Shown: piece after piece, positions 14,321 through 21,552 of the stretch
How the letters are laid out: every line of letters starts with the position of its first letter
How positions within the stretch are numbered: position 1 is the first letter of the stretch
Assembly (NCBI GenBank): GCA_001557035.1
Contig: LSKJ01000208.1
Location: 1 to 33,337, forward strand
Origin: Rhodospirillaceae bacterium CCH5-H10
Lineage (GTDB): Bacteria > Pseudomonadota > Alphaproteobacteria > Reyranellales > Reyranellaceae
Length of the DNA: 33,337 bases
Direction of reading: 5' to 3'
The notes under the pieces: model-generated
Databases searched by the model: none
What the model was told of the DNA's origin: nothing
What the model saw: the letters and a program-made list of their open reading frames with translations, nothing else
Program-made: the position numbers and the translations under genes

Positions 14321-15928
14321 TCACGCCAGTGCGAATCCCTCGTAGCCGTTGGCCACGACCTTCTCGCAGGCCTGGATGTAGGCCGGCAGGCCGCCGATAT
14401 AGGGCGTGAACACGCGCGGCTTGCCGGGAATGTTGGCGCCCACGTACCAGGAGCTGCAGGTCGAGCGCAGCGTGATGTTGGACACGTCGCCGACATGGCC
14501 GACCCAGGCTTCCTGCGCTTCCGGCTCGGCCTCGATCACCGTCTTGCCCTTGGCGCGCAGCGCCTCGAGGCAGTCGGCGATGAAGTCGACATGCTGCTCG
14601 ATCGAAGGAAGCATGTTGGTCAGCACCGAGGGGCTGCCCGGGCCTGTGATCATGAACAGGTTGGGAAAGTCCACGACGGTGAGGCCGAGATAGGTCTTCG
14701 GCCCCTCGTTCCAGCGCTCCTTCAGCGAGACGCCGCCACGGCCGCGGAAATCGACCTTGAGCAGCGCGCCGGTCATGGCGTCGAAGCCGGTCGCCAGCAC
14801 CAGGCAATCGAACGTGTAGTCGCGGCCCTTGGCGCGCAGGCCGGTTTCCGTGATGCGTTCGATCGGCTCGTCGCTGATGTCGACCAAGGTCACGTTCGGC
14901 CGGTTGAAGGTCGCCCAGTAGCCGGTGTCGACGCACAGCCGCTTGCAGCCGATGATGTTCTTCGGCACCAGCGCCGCGGCGGTCTCCGGATCCTTCACGA
15001 CCTCGCCGATCTTGGCGCGCACGAAGTCGGCCGCGTGCTTGTTGCTCTCGTCGGAGAGCAGCAGGTCCGAGAAGGAGGCCATGAAGCCCAACCCGCCGTA
15101 GTCCCAGCGTTCCTGGAACTGACGGTTGCGCTCCTCCTCCGGCGTCTCGGCGGCCGAGGCGGGATTGATCGTGAAGTCGATGCCGGCCGGCTTGGTCTTG
15201 GCGCGCTTGCGCATCTCCGGATAGCTCGACTTCACCTGGCGCACATAGTCGGGATCGAGCGGCTTGTTGTGCGCAGGCACGGTGTAGTTGGCGGTGCGCT
15301 GGAACACGGTGAGGTGCCTGGCCTGCTCGGCCATCACCGGGATCGACTGGATGGCCGACGAACCGGTGCCGATCACGCCCACCGTCTTGCCGGTGAAGTC
15401 GACGCCCTCATGCGGCCAGTTGCCGGTGTGATAGGTCGGGCCCTTGAAATCTTCCAGGCCAGGAATCTTCGGCGTGTTGGGCGAGGACAGGCAGCCCATC
15501 GCCGTGATGACGAACCGCGCTGTGACCTTCTCAGCCGCGCCGGAGGCGCCGGCCTTACCGGTCTCGACGTGCCACAGATTGGCGGCCTCGTCGAAAGTGG
15601 CCTTCGTGACTCGCGTCTCGAAGCGCATGTCGCGGCGCAGGTCGTAGCGGTCGGCGACATGGTTGGCGTAGCGCAGCAGCTCGGGCTGGGTGGCGTAGCG
15701 CTCCGACCATTCCCATTCCTGCTCCAGCTCGGGCGAGAACTGGTAGGAATACTGAACGCTCTCGACGTCGCAGCGCGCGCCGGGATACCGGTTCCAGTAC
15801 CAGGTGCCGCCGACGCCCTTGCCGGCCTCGAACACACGCGCCGTGAAGCCCTTCTGGCGAAGGCGGTGCAGCATGTACATGCCGCCGAAGCCTGCGCCGA
15901 TGATGACCGCATCGAAATCGATCGACAT
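14321..15928 (-). CDS. Flavin-dependent Baeyer-Villiger-type monooxygenase (cyclohexanone monooxygenase-like)
   Basis: A 535-residue class B flavoprotein monooxygenase. It has an FAD-binding GAGFGG (11-16) followed by GGTWYWNRYPGARCD (40-54). The Baeyer-Villiger fingerprint F-x-G-x3-H-x3-W-P (161-172) is complete, and an NADPH-binding GTGSSA (187-192) follows. A second conserved ATGFDAMTG stretch lies in the C-terminal half. These enzymes insert oxygen next to a ketone to give an ester or lactone; the ketone substrate cannot be read. The start is set by GGAGGACGC immediately before ATG 15928; the frame is open upstream but non-coding. It is divergent from the FAD oxidase/Mo-hydroxylase cassette across 113 bp, and separated from the SRPBCC gene by 85 bp with its own operator. 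Confidence 0.93.
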   Translation of the reverse strand: MSIDFDAVIIGAGFGGMYMLHRLRQKGFTARVFEAGKGVGGTWYWNRYPGARCDVESVQYSYQFSPELEQEWEWSERYATQPELLRYANHVADRYDLRRDMRFETRVTKATFDEAANLWHVETGKAGASGAAEKVTARFVITAMGCLSSPNTPKIPGLEDFKGPTYHTGNWPHEGVDFTGKTVGVIGTGSSAIQSIPVMAEQARHLTVFQRTANYTVPAHNKPLDPDYVRQVKSSYPEMRKRAKTKPAGIDFTINPASAAETPEEERNRQFQERWDYGGLGFMASFSDLLLSDESNKHAADFVRAKIGEVVKDPETAAALVPKNIIGCKRLCVDTGYWATFNRPNVTLVDISDEPIERITETGLRAKGRDYTFDCLVLATGFDAMTGALLKVDFRGRGGVSLKERWNEGPKTYLGLTVVDFPNLFMITGPGSPSVLTNMLPSIEQHVDFIADCLEALRAKGKTVIEAEPEAQEAWVGHVGDVSNITLRSTCSSWYVGANIPGKPRVFTPYIGGLPAYIQACEKVVANGYEGFALA

Positions 15929-16019
15929 GCGTCCTCCAGAAATTGCGGAAGCCGGTAGAAAGTCCTTGGGAAAATTAGTGCGGGACAGGGCGTGACCTTG
16001 CAAGCCTTCCCGTGGCACC

Positions 16020-16036
16020 TCTTCTCGCGGAGAAGA
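16020..16036 (+). promoter_or_regulatory. Short hairpin containing the ribosome-binding site of the PuuB-like gene
   Basis: TCTTCTC (16020-16026), loop GCG, GAGAAGA (16030-16036) form a perfect 7-bp hairpin. The Shine-Dalgarno GGAGAAG of the following gene overlaps the right arm, and the ATG lies 5 nt after it. Folding would reduce ribosome access. The stem is short, so chance is possible; it is noted because two other genes in the window show the same arrangement. Confidence 0.35.
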
Positions 16037-16041
16037 ATGGA

Positions 16042-17355
16042 ATGGCCGAGAACGACTATCCGGCGAGCTGGTATGCCGCCACGCGAGACGAAACCGGCGC
16101 GCGGGCGCCTCTGACCGCACAGGAGGAGGCCGATGTCGCCGTGGTCGGCGGCGGCTTTGCGGGCCTGCATACCGCTCGGCTGCTGGCACGGCAGGGCAAG
16201 CGCGTGGTGCTGCTGGAGCGCCGGCGCCTCGGCTGGGGCGCCTCCGGCCGCAACGGCGGTTTCGTCGGACCGGGCTATGCGCAACGATCCGGCGCGCTGA
16301 TCGATCAACTCGGCCTCGACCATACACGCAAGCTCTATGCCCAATCGCAGCGCGGCGTGACGATCGTGCGCGAAGCCATTGCCGAACTCGGCCGGCCCGA
16401 CCTGCTGATGGGCAGCGGCAAGCTCAGCGTCTCGCGCACCGACCAGGGCGCGGGCTTTGCCGACCGTACGCGCAAGCTCGCCGACCAGCTCGGCGCCACG
16501 TTCGAGCCCTGGCCGATCGCGCGCGTGCGCGAGGTTCTCGACACCGAGCGCTACCATCAGGCGATCCACGATCCGACGTCGTTCCATATCCATCCGCTGA
16601 ACCTTGCGCTCGCGCTGGCCGCCGACATCGAGCGCCACGGCGGCCGGATCCACGAGGACACCGAGGCAATCGAACTGGCGCGCGCCGGCAGCAATTGGCA
16701 GCTGCGCACGCCGAACGGCAGCGTGAACGCACAGCATGTCGTGCTGGCCGGCAATGCCGACCTCGGTGCGGTGCAGCCGCGAATCGCGCGCGCGGTGCTG
16801 CCGGTCGCGACCTATGTCGCCGTCACCGACAAGCTTGGTCCGCGCCTCGGCGAGGCGATCCGCTGGACCGGCGCCATCTCCGACACGCGCCGCGCCGGCG
16901 ACTATTACCGGGTCGTCGACGGCGACCGGCTGCTGTGGGGCGGCCGCATCACCACCGACACGAACGAGCCGCCGCGTCTTCGCGAGATGATGCGCGGCGA
17001 CATCCTCTCGGTCTATCCGCAGCTCGGCGACATTCGCATCGCCTATGCCTGGCCGGGCATCATGGGCTACGCGCCGCACAAGATGCCCCAAGTCGGCGAG
17101 ATCGAGCCCGGCCTCTGGGTCTGCTCGGCCTTCGGCGGTCATGGGCTGGCGCAGACGGCGGCAGGCGCAGACGCAGTCGCGACCGGCATCCTCGGCGACC
17201 CGACGCGCTGGCGCCTGTTCGCGCCGTTCGGCACCGGCTGGGCCGGCGGGCCGGCCGGGCGCGTGGCGACTCAGCTTGCCTACTGGGGGCTCCAGATGCG
17301 TGACTGGTGGGACGAGATGCGGCAGGCGCAGAACGCGGAGACGTTACGGACATGA
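16042..17355 (+). CDS. FAD-dependent amine oxidoreductase (PuuB/gamma-glutamylputrescine oxidase-like)
   Basis: A 437-residue DAO-family flavoprotein. It opens with the PASWYAATRDE element typical of PuuB-like enzymes, then DVAVVGGGFAGLHTARLLA (31-49; dinucleotide motif GGGFAG), E59 for ribose binding, and GWGASGRNGGFVGPG (64-78), the hallmark of this subgroup. The C-terminal half contains AYAWPGIMGYAPHKMP and AFGGHGLAQTAAGAD, the FAD-closing motif. Such enzymes oxidise a secondary or primary amine to an imine or aldehyde, releasing hydrogen peroxide. The substrate is not certain. ATG 16042 is preferred over GTG 16012 because GGAGAAG precedes it. Its stop overlaps the Mo-hydroxylase start (ATGA), so the two are translationally coupled. 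Confidence 0.88.
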   Translation: MAENDYPASWYAATRDETGARAPLTAQEEADVAVVGGGFAGLHTARLLARQGKRVVLLERRRLGWGASGRNGGFVGPGYAQRSGALIDQLGLDHTRKLYAQSQRGVTIVREAIAELGRPDLLMGSGKLSVSRTDQGAGFADRTRKLADQLGATFEPWPIARVREVLDTERYHQAIHDPTSFHIHPLNLALALAADIERHGGRIHEDTEAIELARAGSNWQLRTPNGSVNAQHVVLAGNADLGAVQPRIARAVLPVATYVAVTDKLGPRLGEAIRWTGAISDTRRAGDYYRVVDGDRLLWGGRITTDTNEPPRLREMMRGDILSVYPQLGDIRIAYAWPGIMGYAPHKMPQVGEIEPGLWVCSAFGGHGLAQTAAGADAVATGILGDPTRWRLFAPFGTGWAGGPAGRVATQLAYWGLQMRDWWDEMRQAQNAETLRT

Positions 17356-19652
17356 CGATCGAACGGATGGGCGACTCGGCCCTGCGGCGCGAGGATGCAC
17401 GCTTCGTCACCGGACAGGGCGCCTATCTCGACGATCTGAAGTTCGACGGCGTGGCACAGGCCGTCATGCTGCGTTCGCCGCATGCCCACGCGCGCGTCAA
17501 GTCGATCGACACGAAGGCCGCGCGTTCGGCGCCCGGCGTCCTTGCCGTCCTCACCGCAAACGATGCCGAGTCCGACGGGCTGAAGCCACTGCGGCCCTAT
17601 GCCGAGGCCAACGTGCAGACCGGGGAGCCCTTCGCCTTTGCACCGCAGCCGTTGCTGGCCCATGACAAGGTGCGCTTCGCCGGTGAGCCGGTGGCGTTGA
17701 TCGTCGCCGAGACGCACGCACAGGCGCTCGATGCCGCCGAGCTTGTCGTCGTCGACTACGAGCCTCTGCCCGCCGTGACGTCGCCGGAAGCCGCGCGCGC
17801 AATTGGTGCGCCGCAGCTCGCAACCGAAATCCCGAACAACACCTGCCTCGACTGGCACACCGGCGACACCAGGGGCGCCGATGCGGCCTTCGCGACGGCG
17901 GCCCATGTCGTGTCGCTCAGGCTCGACAACCATCGCATCGTGATGAATCCGATGGAGCCGCGCGGCGGCGTCGGAACCTTCGATCCGGCAACGGGTCGCT
18001 ACACCCTCCACGTCTCCAGCCAGAACATCCACATCAACCGCAACTTCGTGGCGCGCTCGCTCGGCGTCGAGGCGAAGGACGTGCGCTTCAGGGCGCACGA
18101 TGTCGGCGGCGGCTTCGGCGCCAAGAACTTTGCCTATGTCGAGCACGCGCTGATCCTGTGGGCGGCGCGCCGGGTCGGCAGGCCGGTGAAGTGGATCGCG
18201 AGCCGCAGCGAAGTGTTCCTGTCCGACCATGCCGCGCGCGACATGCAGGCCGAAGCCTCGCTGGCGCTGGACGCGGAGGGGAAGTTCCTGGCGCTCCGGA
18301 TCGCCAGCCTCGCCAATCTCGGCGCCTACATGGCCGGCGCCGGCGGCGGCGTGCAGACCTATCAGTACATTCATCTGCAAGGGTCCGTGTACCGCATCCC
18401 CTCGATCGCCCTGCACGTGGTGGCCGTCGTCACCAACACCGCGCCGATCGGCGTGACCCGAGGGCCGGGCTTTGCCGAGGCGATCAACATCGTCGAGCGG
18501 CTGATCGATGCGGCGGCGCGCCAGACCGGCTTCGACCGCACCGATCTCCGGCGGCGCAACATGGTCCCGCCCGAGGCGATGCCCATGACCAATGCGTTCG
18601 GCTTCGAGGTCGACAGCGGCCACTTCGCCGAGTCGCTCGACCATGCGCTGGCGCGCGCCGACTGGACGGGGTTCGACGGGCGCAGGCGCGAGAGCGAGCA
18701 GCGCGGCCGGCTGCGCGGGCTGGGACTCGCCTATCACATCAAGGCGACCGGCGGTCCACCGGACGAGAATGTCGATGTGCGCTTCGAGGCCGACGGCACG
18801 ATCTCGCTGATCACCGGGACGCAGCATATCGGCCAGGGCCACGAGACGACCTTCCCGCAGATACTCAGCACACGGCTCGGCGTGCCGAACGCGCGCATCC
18901 GCCTCGTGCAGGGCGACACCGACGCAATCCCGTTCGGCGGCGGTCACGGCAGCTCGCGCGCCACCTACATGGGCGGCACCGCGATCTGGCGGGCCTCCGA
19001 CGAGATCATCGCCAAGGGCACCGCGCTGGCGGCTGACGCGCTGGAGGCCTCGGAAGCCGACATCCGGTTCGAGGACGGACGCTTCGTCGTTTCCGGCACG
19101 GACCGCGCCATCGGCCTGATCGAGGTCGCCGCGCTCGGTCGCGAGCAGCAGAAGCCGCTCGACACGTTCCATGCCTGGAAACGCGAGCACATGACCTTCC
19201 CCAACGGCGCGCATGTCGTCGAGGTCGAGATCGACCGCGATACCGGCCGGGTCGACCTCGCGCGCTATACCGCGGTCGACGATTACGGCGTGCTGGTCAA
19301 TCCGATGGTCGCCACCGGCCAGGCGCACGGTGCGATGGCGCAGGGTTCGGGCCAGGCGCTGCTGGAGCACGCGACATACGATCCGGACTCGGGCCAGATG
19401 GTCGCGGGATCGTTCATGGACTACGCCTTGCCGCGCGCCGACGACCTGCCGTCGTTCGATCTCGGCTTCAACGCCACGCGCTGCACCACCAATCCGCTGG
19501 GCGTGAAGGGCTGCGGCGAGGCCGGCGCGATCGCGGCCTTCCCGGCCATCGCCAACGCCATCCTTGACGCGCTGGCGCCGCTTGGCGTGAAAGGCTTCGA
19601 CGGTCCCGCAACGCCCGCGCGGATCTGGCAGGCCATCCAGGAGGCACGATGA
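17352..19652 (+). CDS. Molybdopterin-binding subunit of a xanthine dehydrogenase-family enzyme, without adjacent partner subunits
   Basis: A 766-residue large subunit of the CoxL/xanthine oxidase family. It begins MTIERMGDSALRREDARFVT and carries the Mo-cofactor motif GGGFGAK (252-258), the conserved TNTAP segment with GVTRGPG (367-373) where most members have AYRGAGRP, GQGHETTFPQI, and the catalytic glutamate E723 in GCGEAGAIAAFP. It should hydroxylate an aldehyde or N-heterocycle. The normal small 2Fe-2S and medium FAD subunits are not encoded next to it. Instead it sits between a PuuB-like oxidase and a DUF938 protein, coupled to both by ATGA overlaps. A plausible role is oxidation of the aldehyde made by the upstream oxidase; this is inference. 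Partners may be encoded elsewhere. Confidence 0.88.
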   Translation: MTIERMGDSALRREDARFVTGQGAYLDDLKFDGVAQAVMLRSPHAHARVKSIDTKAARSAPGVLAVLTANDAESDGLKPLRPYAEANVQTGEPFAFAPQPLLAHDKVRFAGEPVALIVAETHAQALDAAELVVVDYEPLPAVTSPEAARAIGAPQLATEIPNNTCLDWHTGDTRGADAAFATAAHVVSLRLDNHRIVMNPMEPRGGVGTFDPATGRYTLHVSSQNIHINRNFVARSLGVEAKDVRFRAHDVGGGFGAKNFAYVEHALILWAARRVGRPVKWIASRSEVFLSDHAARDMQAEASLALDAEGKFLALRIASLANLGAYMAGAGGGVQTYQYIHLQGSVYRIPSIALHVVAVVTNTAPIGVTRGPGFAEAINIVERLIDAAARQTGFDRTDLRRRNMVPPEAMPMTNAFGFEVDSGHFAESLDHALARADWTGFDGRRRESEQRGRLRGLGLAYHIKATGGPPDENVDVRFEADGTISLITGTQHIGQGHETTFPQILSTRLGVPNARIRLVQGDTDAIPFGGGHGSSRATYMGGTAIWRASDEIIAKGTALAADALEASEADIRFEDGRFVVSGTDRAIGLIEVAALGREQQKPLDTFHAWKREHMTFPNGAHVVEVEIDRDTGRVDLARYTAVDDYGVLVNPMVATGQAHGAMAQGSGQALLEHATYDPDSGQMVAGSFMDYALPRADDLPSFDLGFNATRCTTNPLGVKGCGEAGAIAAFPAIANAILDALAPLGVKGFDGPATPARIWQAIQEAR

Positions 19653-20242
19653 AGCGCGAAGCACCGGCAGCGGCCCGGAACCGGCAACCGATCCTCGAGG
19701 TGCTGCAGCCGCGCCTGCCGGCCAGGGGCCTGGTGCTCGAGATCGCCAGCGGCACCGGCGAGCATGTCGTGCACTACGCCGCGGCCCGGCCCGACCTCAC
19801 CTTCCAGCCCAGCGACCCCGACCCCGGCGCCCGCGCCAGCGTCGACGACTGGGTCCGGACGCTGGGTCTCGGCAACGTGCGGCCGGCGCTCGAGATCGAC
19901 GTTACCCAGGCGACGTGGCCGGTCGAGCGGGCCGACGCCGTCCTCTGCTGCAACATGATCCACATCGCCCCGTGGGAAGCCGCGATCGGGCTGATTTCCG
20001 GCGCCGCGCGGCTGCTGCCGCCGGGCGGCCTGCTCTTCACCTACGGCCCCTATCGCCGCGGCGGCCAGCACACCGCGGCCAGCAACGAAGCGTTCGATGC
20101 CGACCTCAAGCGGCGCAATCCCGCATGGGGCGTGCGCGACCTCGAGGCCGTGACCCAACTCGCCCGCGAGCAGGGGTTTTCCGCTCCGGAAATCGTCGAG
20201 ATGCCGGCAAACAATCTGTCGCTGCTGTTCACGCGAGGGTGA
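19649..20242 (+). CDS. DUF938 family protein, SAM-dependent methyltransferase-like
   Basis: A 197-residue protein whose start overlaps the Mo-hydroxylase stop (ATGA). Residues 29-39 (VLEIASGTGEH) form the SAM-binding motif I. The FQPSDPDPGARASVDDW stretch, CCNMIHIAPWEAAIGLI and GGLLFTYGPYRRGGQHTAASN are the diagnostic blocks of DUF938. These proteins have a Rossmann methyltransferase fold but few have a known substrate. The strict coupling to the Mo-hydroxylase and amine oxidase suggests it modifies a substrate or product of the same pathway, or the enzyme itself. That is inference. No signal peptide is visible, so it is cytoplasmic. Confidence 0.88.
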   Translation: MKREAPAAARNRQPILEVLQPRLPARGLVLEIASGTGEHVVHYAAARPDLTFQPSDPDPGARASVDDWVRTLGLGNVRPALEIDVTQATWPVERADAVLCCNMIHIAPWEAAIGLISGAARLLPPGGLLFTYGPYRRGGQHTAASNEAFDADLKRRNPAWGVRDLEAVTQLAREQGFSAPEIVEMPANNLSLLFTRG

Positions 20243-20263
20243 CGCCGCTGGGCGGTGGCAATC

Positions 20264-20278
20264 GCGCATGGGATGCGC
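20264..20278 (+). repeat. Short hairpin between DUF938 and the efflux adaptor gene
   Basis: GCGCAT, loop GGG, ATGCGC form a 6-bp stem in the 76-bp gap. It could be a weak terminator of the amine oxidase cassette or part of the efflux promoter. No T-run follows. The rest of the gap shows no recognisable element. Confidence 0.25.
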
Positions 20279-20318
20279 TAACGCTGGGGCCGGCCTCGCG
20301 GGGAGCATCGTCGGAAAC

Positions 20319-21533
20319 ATGTCGAATCGTAGCGATGAAGCCGTAGTTTTTGCAGTCACGAGACCGATACGGGCACTGGCGCCCCTGATGGCCGCCGTCG
20401 CGCTGGCCACGCTGCTGGCCGGCTGCAAGCCCGAGAACAAGTTTCAGCCCCCGCCGCCCGCCGAAGTCTCCGTCGGCGTCCCGGTAAAGCAGGATGTGGC
20501 GCCCTTCGAGGTGCTGACCGGCAACACGGTCGCCTTCGCGACCGTCGACCTCGTCGCCCGCGTCGAGGGCTTCCTGACCTCGCAGAACTACGTCGACGGC
20601 TCCGAGGCCAAGAAGGGCCAGCAGCTCTTCGGCATCGAGCAGACGATGTACAAGGCCAAGGTCAAGGAGGCCGAGGCCCAGCTCGACGGCGCCAAGGCCT
20701 CGCTGGCCCAGGCCGAGGCCGAGTTCACCCGCCAGGAGACCCTGCTCCGCCAGAACGTCTCCGCCCAGGCCACCTACGACACCGCCAAGGCCAAGCGCGA
20801 CAATGCGCGGGCCAACGTCGAGAACGCCGAGGGCAATCTCACGATCGCCCAGACCAATCTCGGCTACACCACGGTCGCCGCGCCGTTCGACGGCATCGTC
20901 AGCAAGCATCTCGTCTCGGTCGGCGAGCTGGTCGGCGCCACGAGCGCCACCAAGCTGGCGACGATCGTCCAACTCGACCCGATGTACGTCACGTTCAACA
21001 TGAGCGAACAGGACGTGCTGCAGATCCGCCAGAACCTGAAGGAACGCCGCCTCGACGTCGAGGAACTGAGCAAGATTCCTCTGGAGATCGGCCTGATGAA
21101 CGAGGAAGGCTTTCCTCACAAGGGATTCCTGAACTACGTCTCGCCCGAGATCGATGCGACGACGGGCACGATCCTGGTTCGCGGCCTGTTCAGCAATCCG
21201 ACGCGCGCGCTCATTCCCGGCTTCTTCGTGAGGGTGAAGGTCCCGCAGGGGCTGGCCCCCACCGCCTCGCTGCTGGTGCCCAACCGGAGCATCTCCGAGG
21301 ACCAGGCCGGCAAGTATCTCCTGACGGTTGGCAAGGACAACGTCGTCATGCAGACCCGGGTCACCACCGGTCAGCTGCTTGCCAACGGCCTGCGCGTCAT
21401 CTCGACGGGACTGAAGGCCGACGACCAGGTCGTGCTGAACCTGAACGGTGCCGCGATCCCCGGCGCCAAGGTCGTTCCCAAGCTGACACCCATCCCCGTT
21501 ACGGCGCCCGGCACTCCCGCCGCCCCCAAGTGA
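20319..21533 (+). CDS. RND efflux periplasmic adaptor (membrane fusion protein, HlyD/AcrA family)
   Basis: From ATG 20319 the protein has 404 residues. A lipoprotein signal ends at ATLLAGC (cysteine 36), placing it in the periplasm anchored to the inner membrane. Then come the barrel-sandwich lipoyl half (VARVEGFLTSQNYVDGSEAKKGQQLFGIE), an alpha-helical hairpin (KVKEAEAQLDGAKASLAQAE ... NVENAEGNL) and the second lipoyl half (LGYTTVAAPFDGIVSKHLVSVGELV). The beta-barrel and membrane-proximal domains follow, with DATTGTILVRGLF and PGFFVRVKVP. This order is typical of AcrA-like adaptors that connect the pump to an outer-membrane channel. The frame is open from 20268, but GGAAAC before 20319 favours this start. 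The pump gene follows after 19 bp. Confidence 0.9.
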   Translation: MSNRSDEAVVFAVTRPIRALAPLMAAVALATLLAGCKPENKFQPPPPAEVSVGVPVKQDVAPFEVLTGNTVAFATVDLVARVEGFLTSQNYVDGSEAKKGQQLFGIEQTMYKAKVKEAEAQLDGAKASLAQAEAEFTRQETLLRQNVSAQATYDTAKAKRDNARANVENAEGNLTIAQTNLGYTTVAAPFDGIVSKHLVSVGELVGATSATKLATIVQLDPMYVTFNMSEQDVLQIRQNLKERRLDVEELSKIPLEIGLMNEEGFPHKGFLNYVSPEIDATTGTILVRGLFSNPTRALIPGFFVRVKVPQGLAPTASLLVPNRSISEDQAGKYLLTVGKDNVVMQTRVTTGQLLANGLRVISTGLKADDQVVLNLNGAAIPGAKVVPKLTPIPVTAPGTPAAPK

Positions 21534-21552
21534 CCGGCCGGGAAACGCAGCC

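Noticed and set aside
17280..19664. A 794-codon open frame on the minus strand opposite the Mo-hydroxylase
   Set aside because: It is a shadow frame caused by high GC third positions. The plus strand has complete family motifs, and the minus frame has arginine/glycine/alanine-rich filler without recognisable domains.
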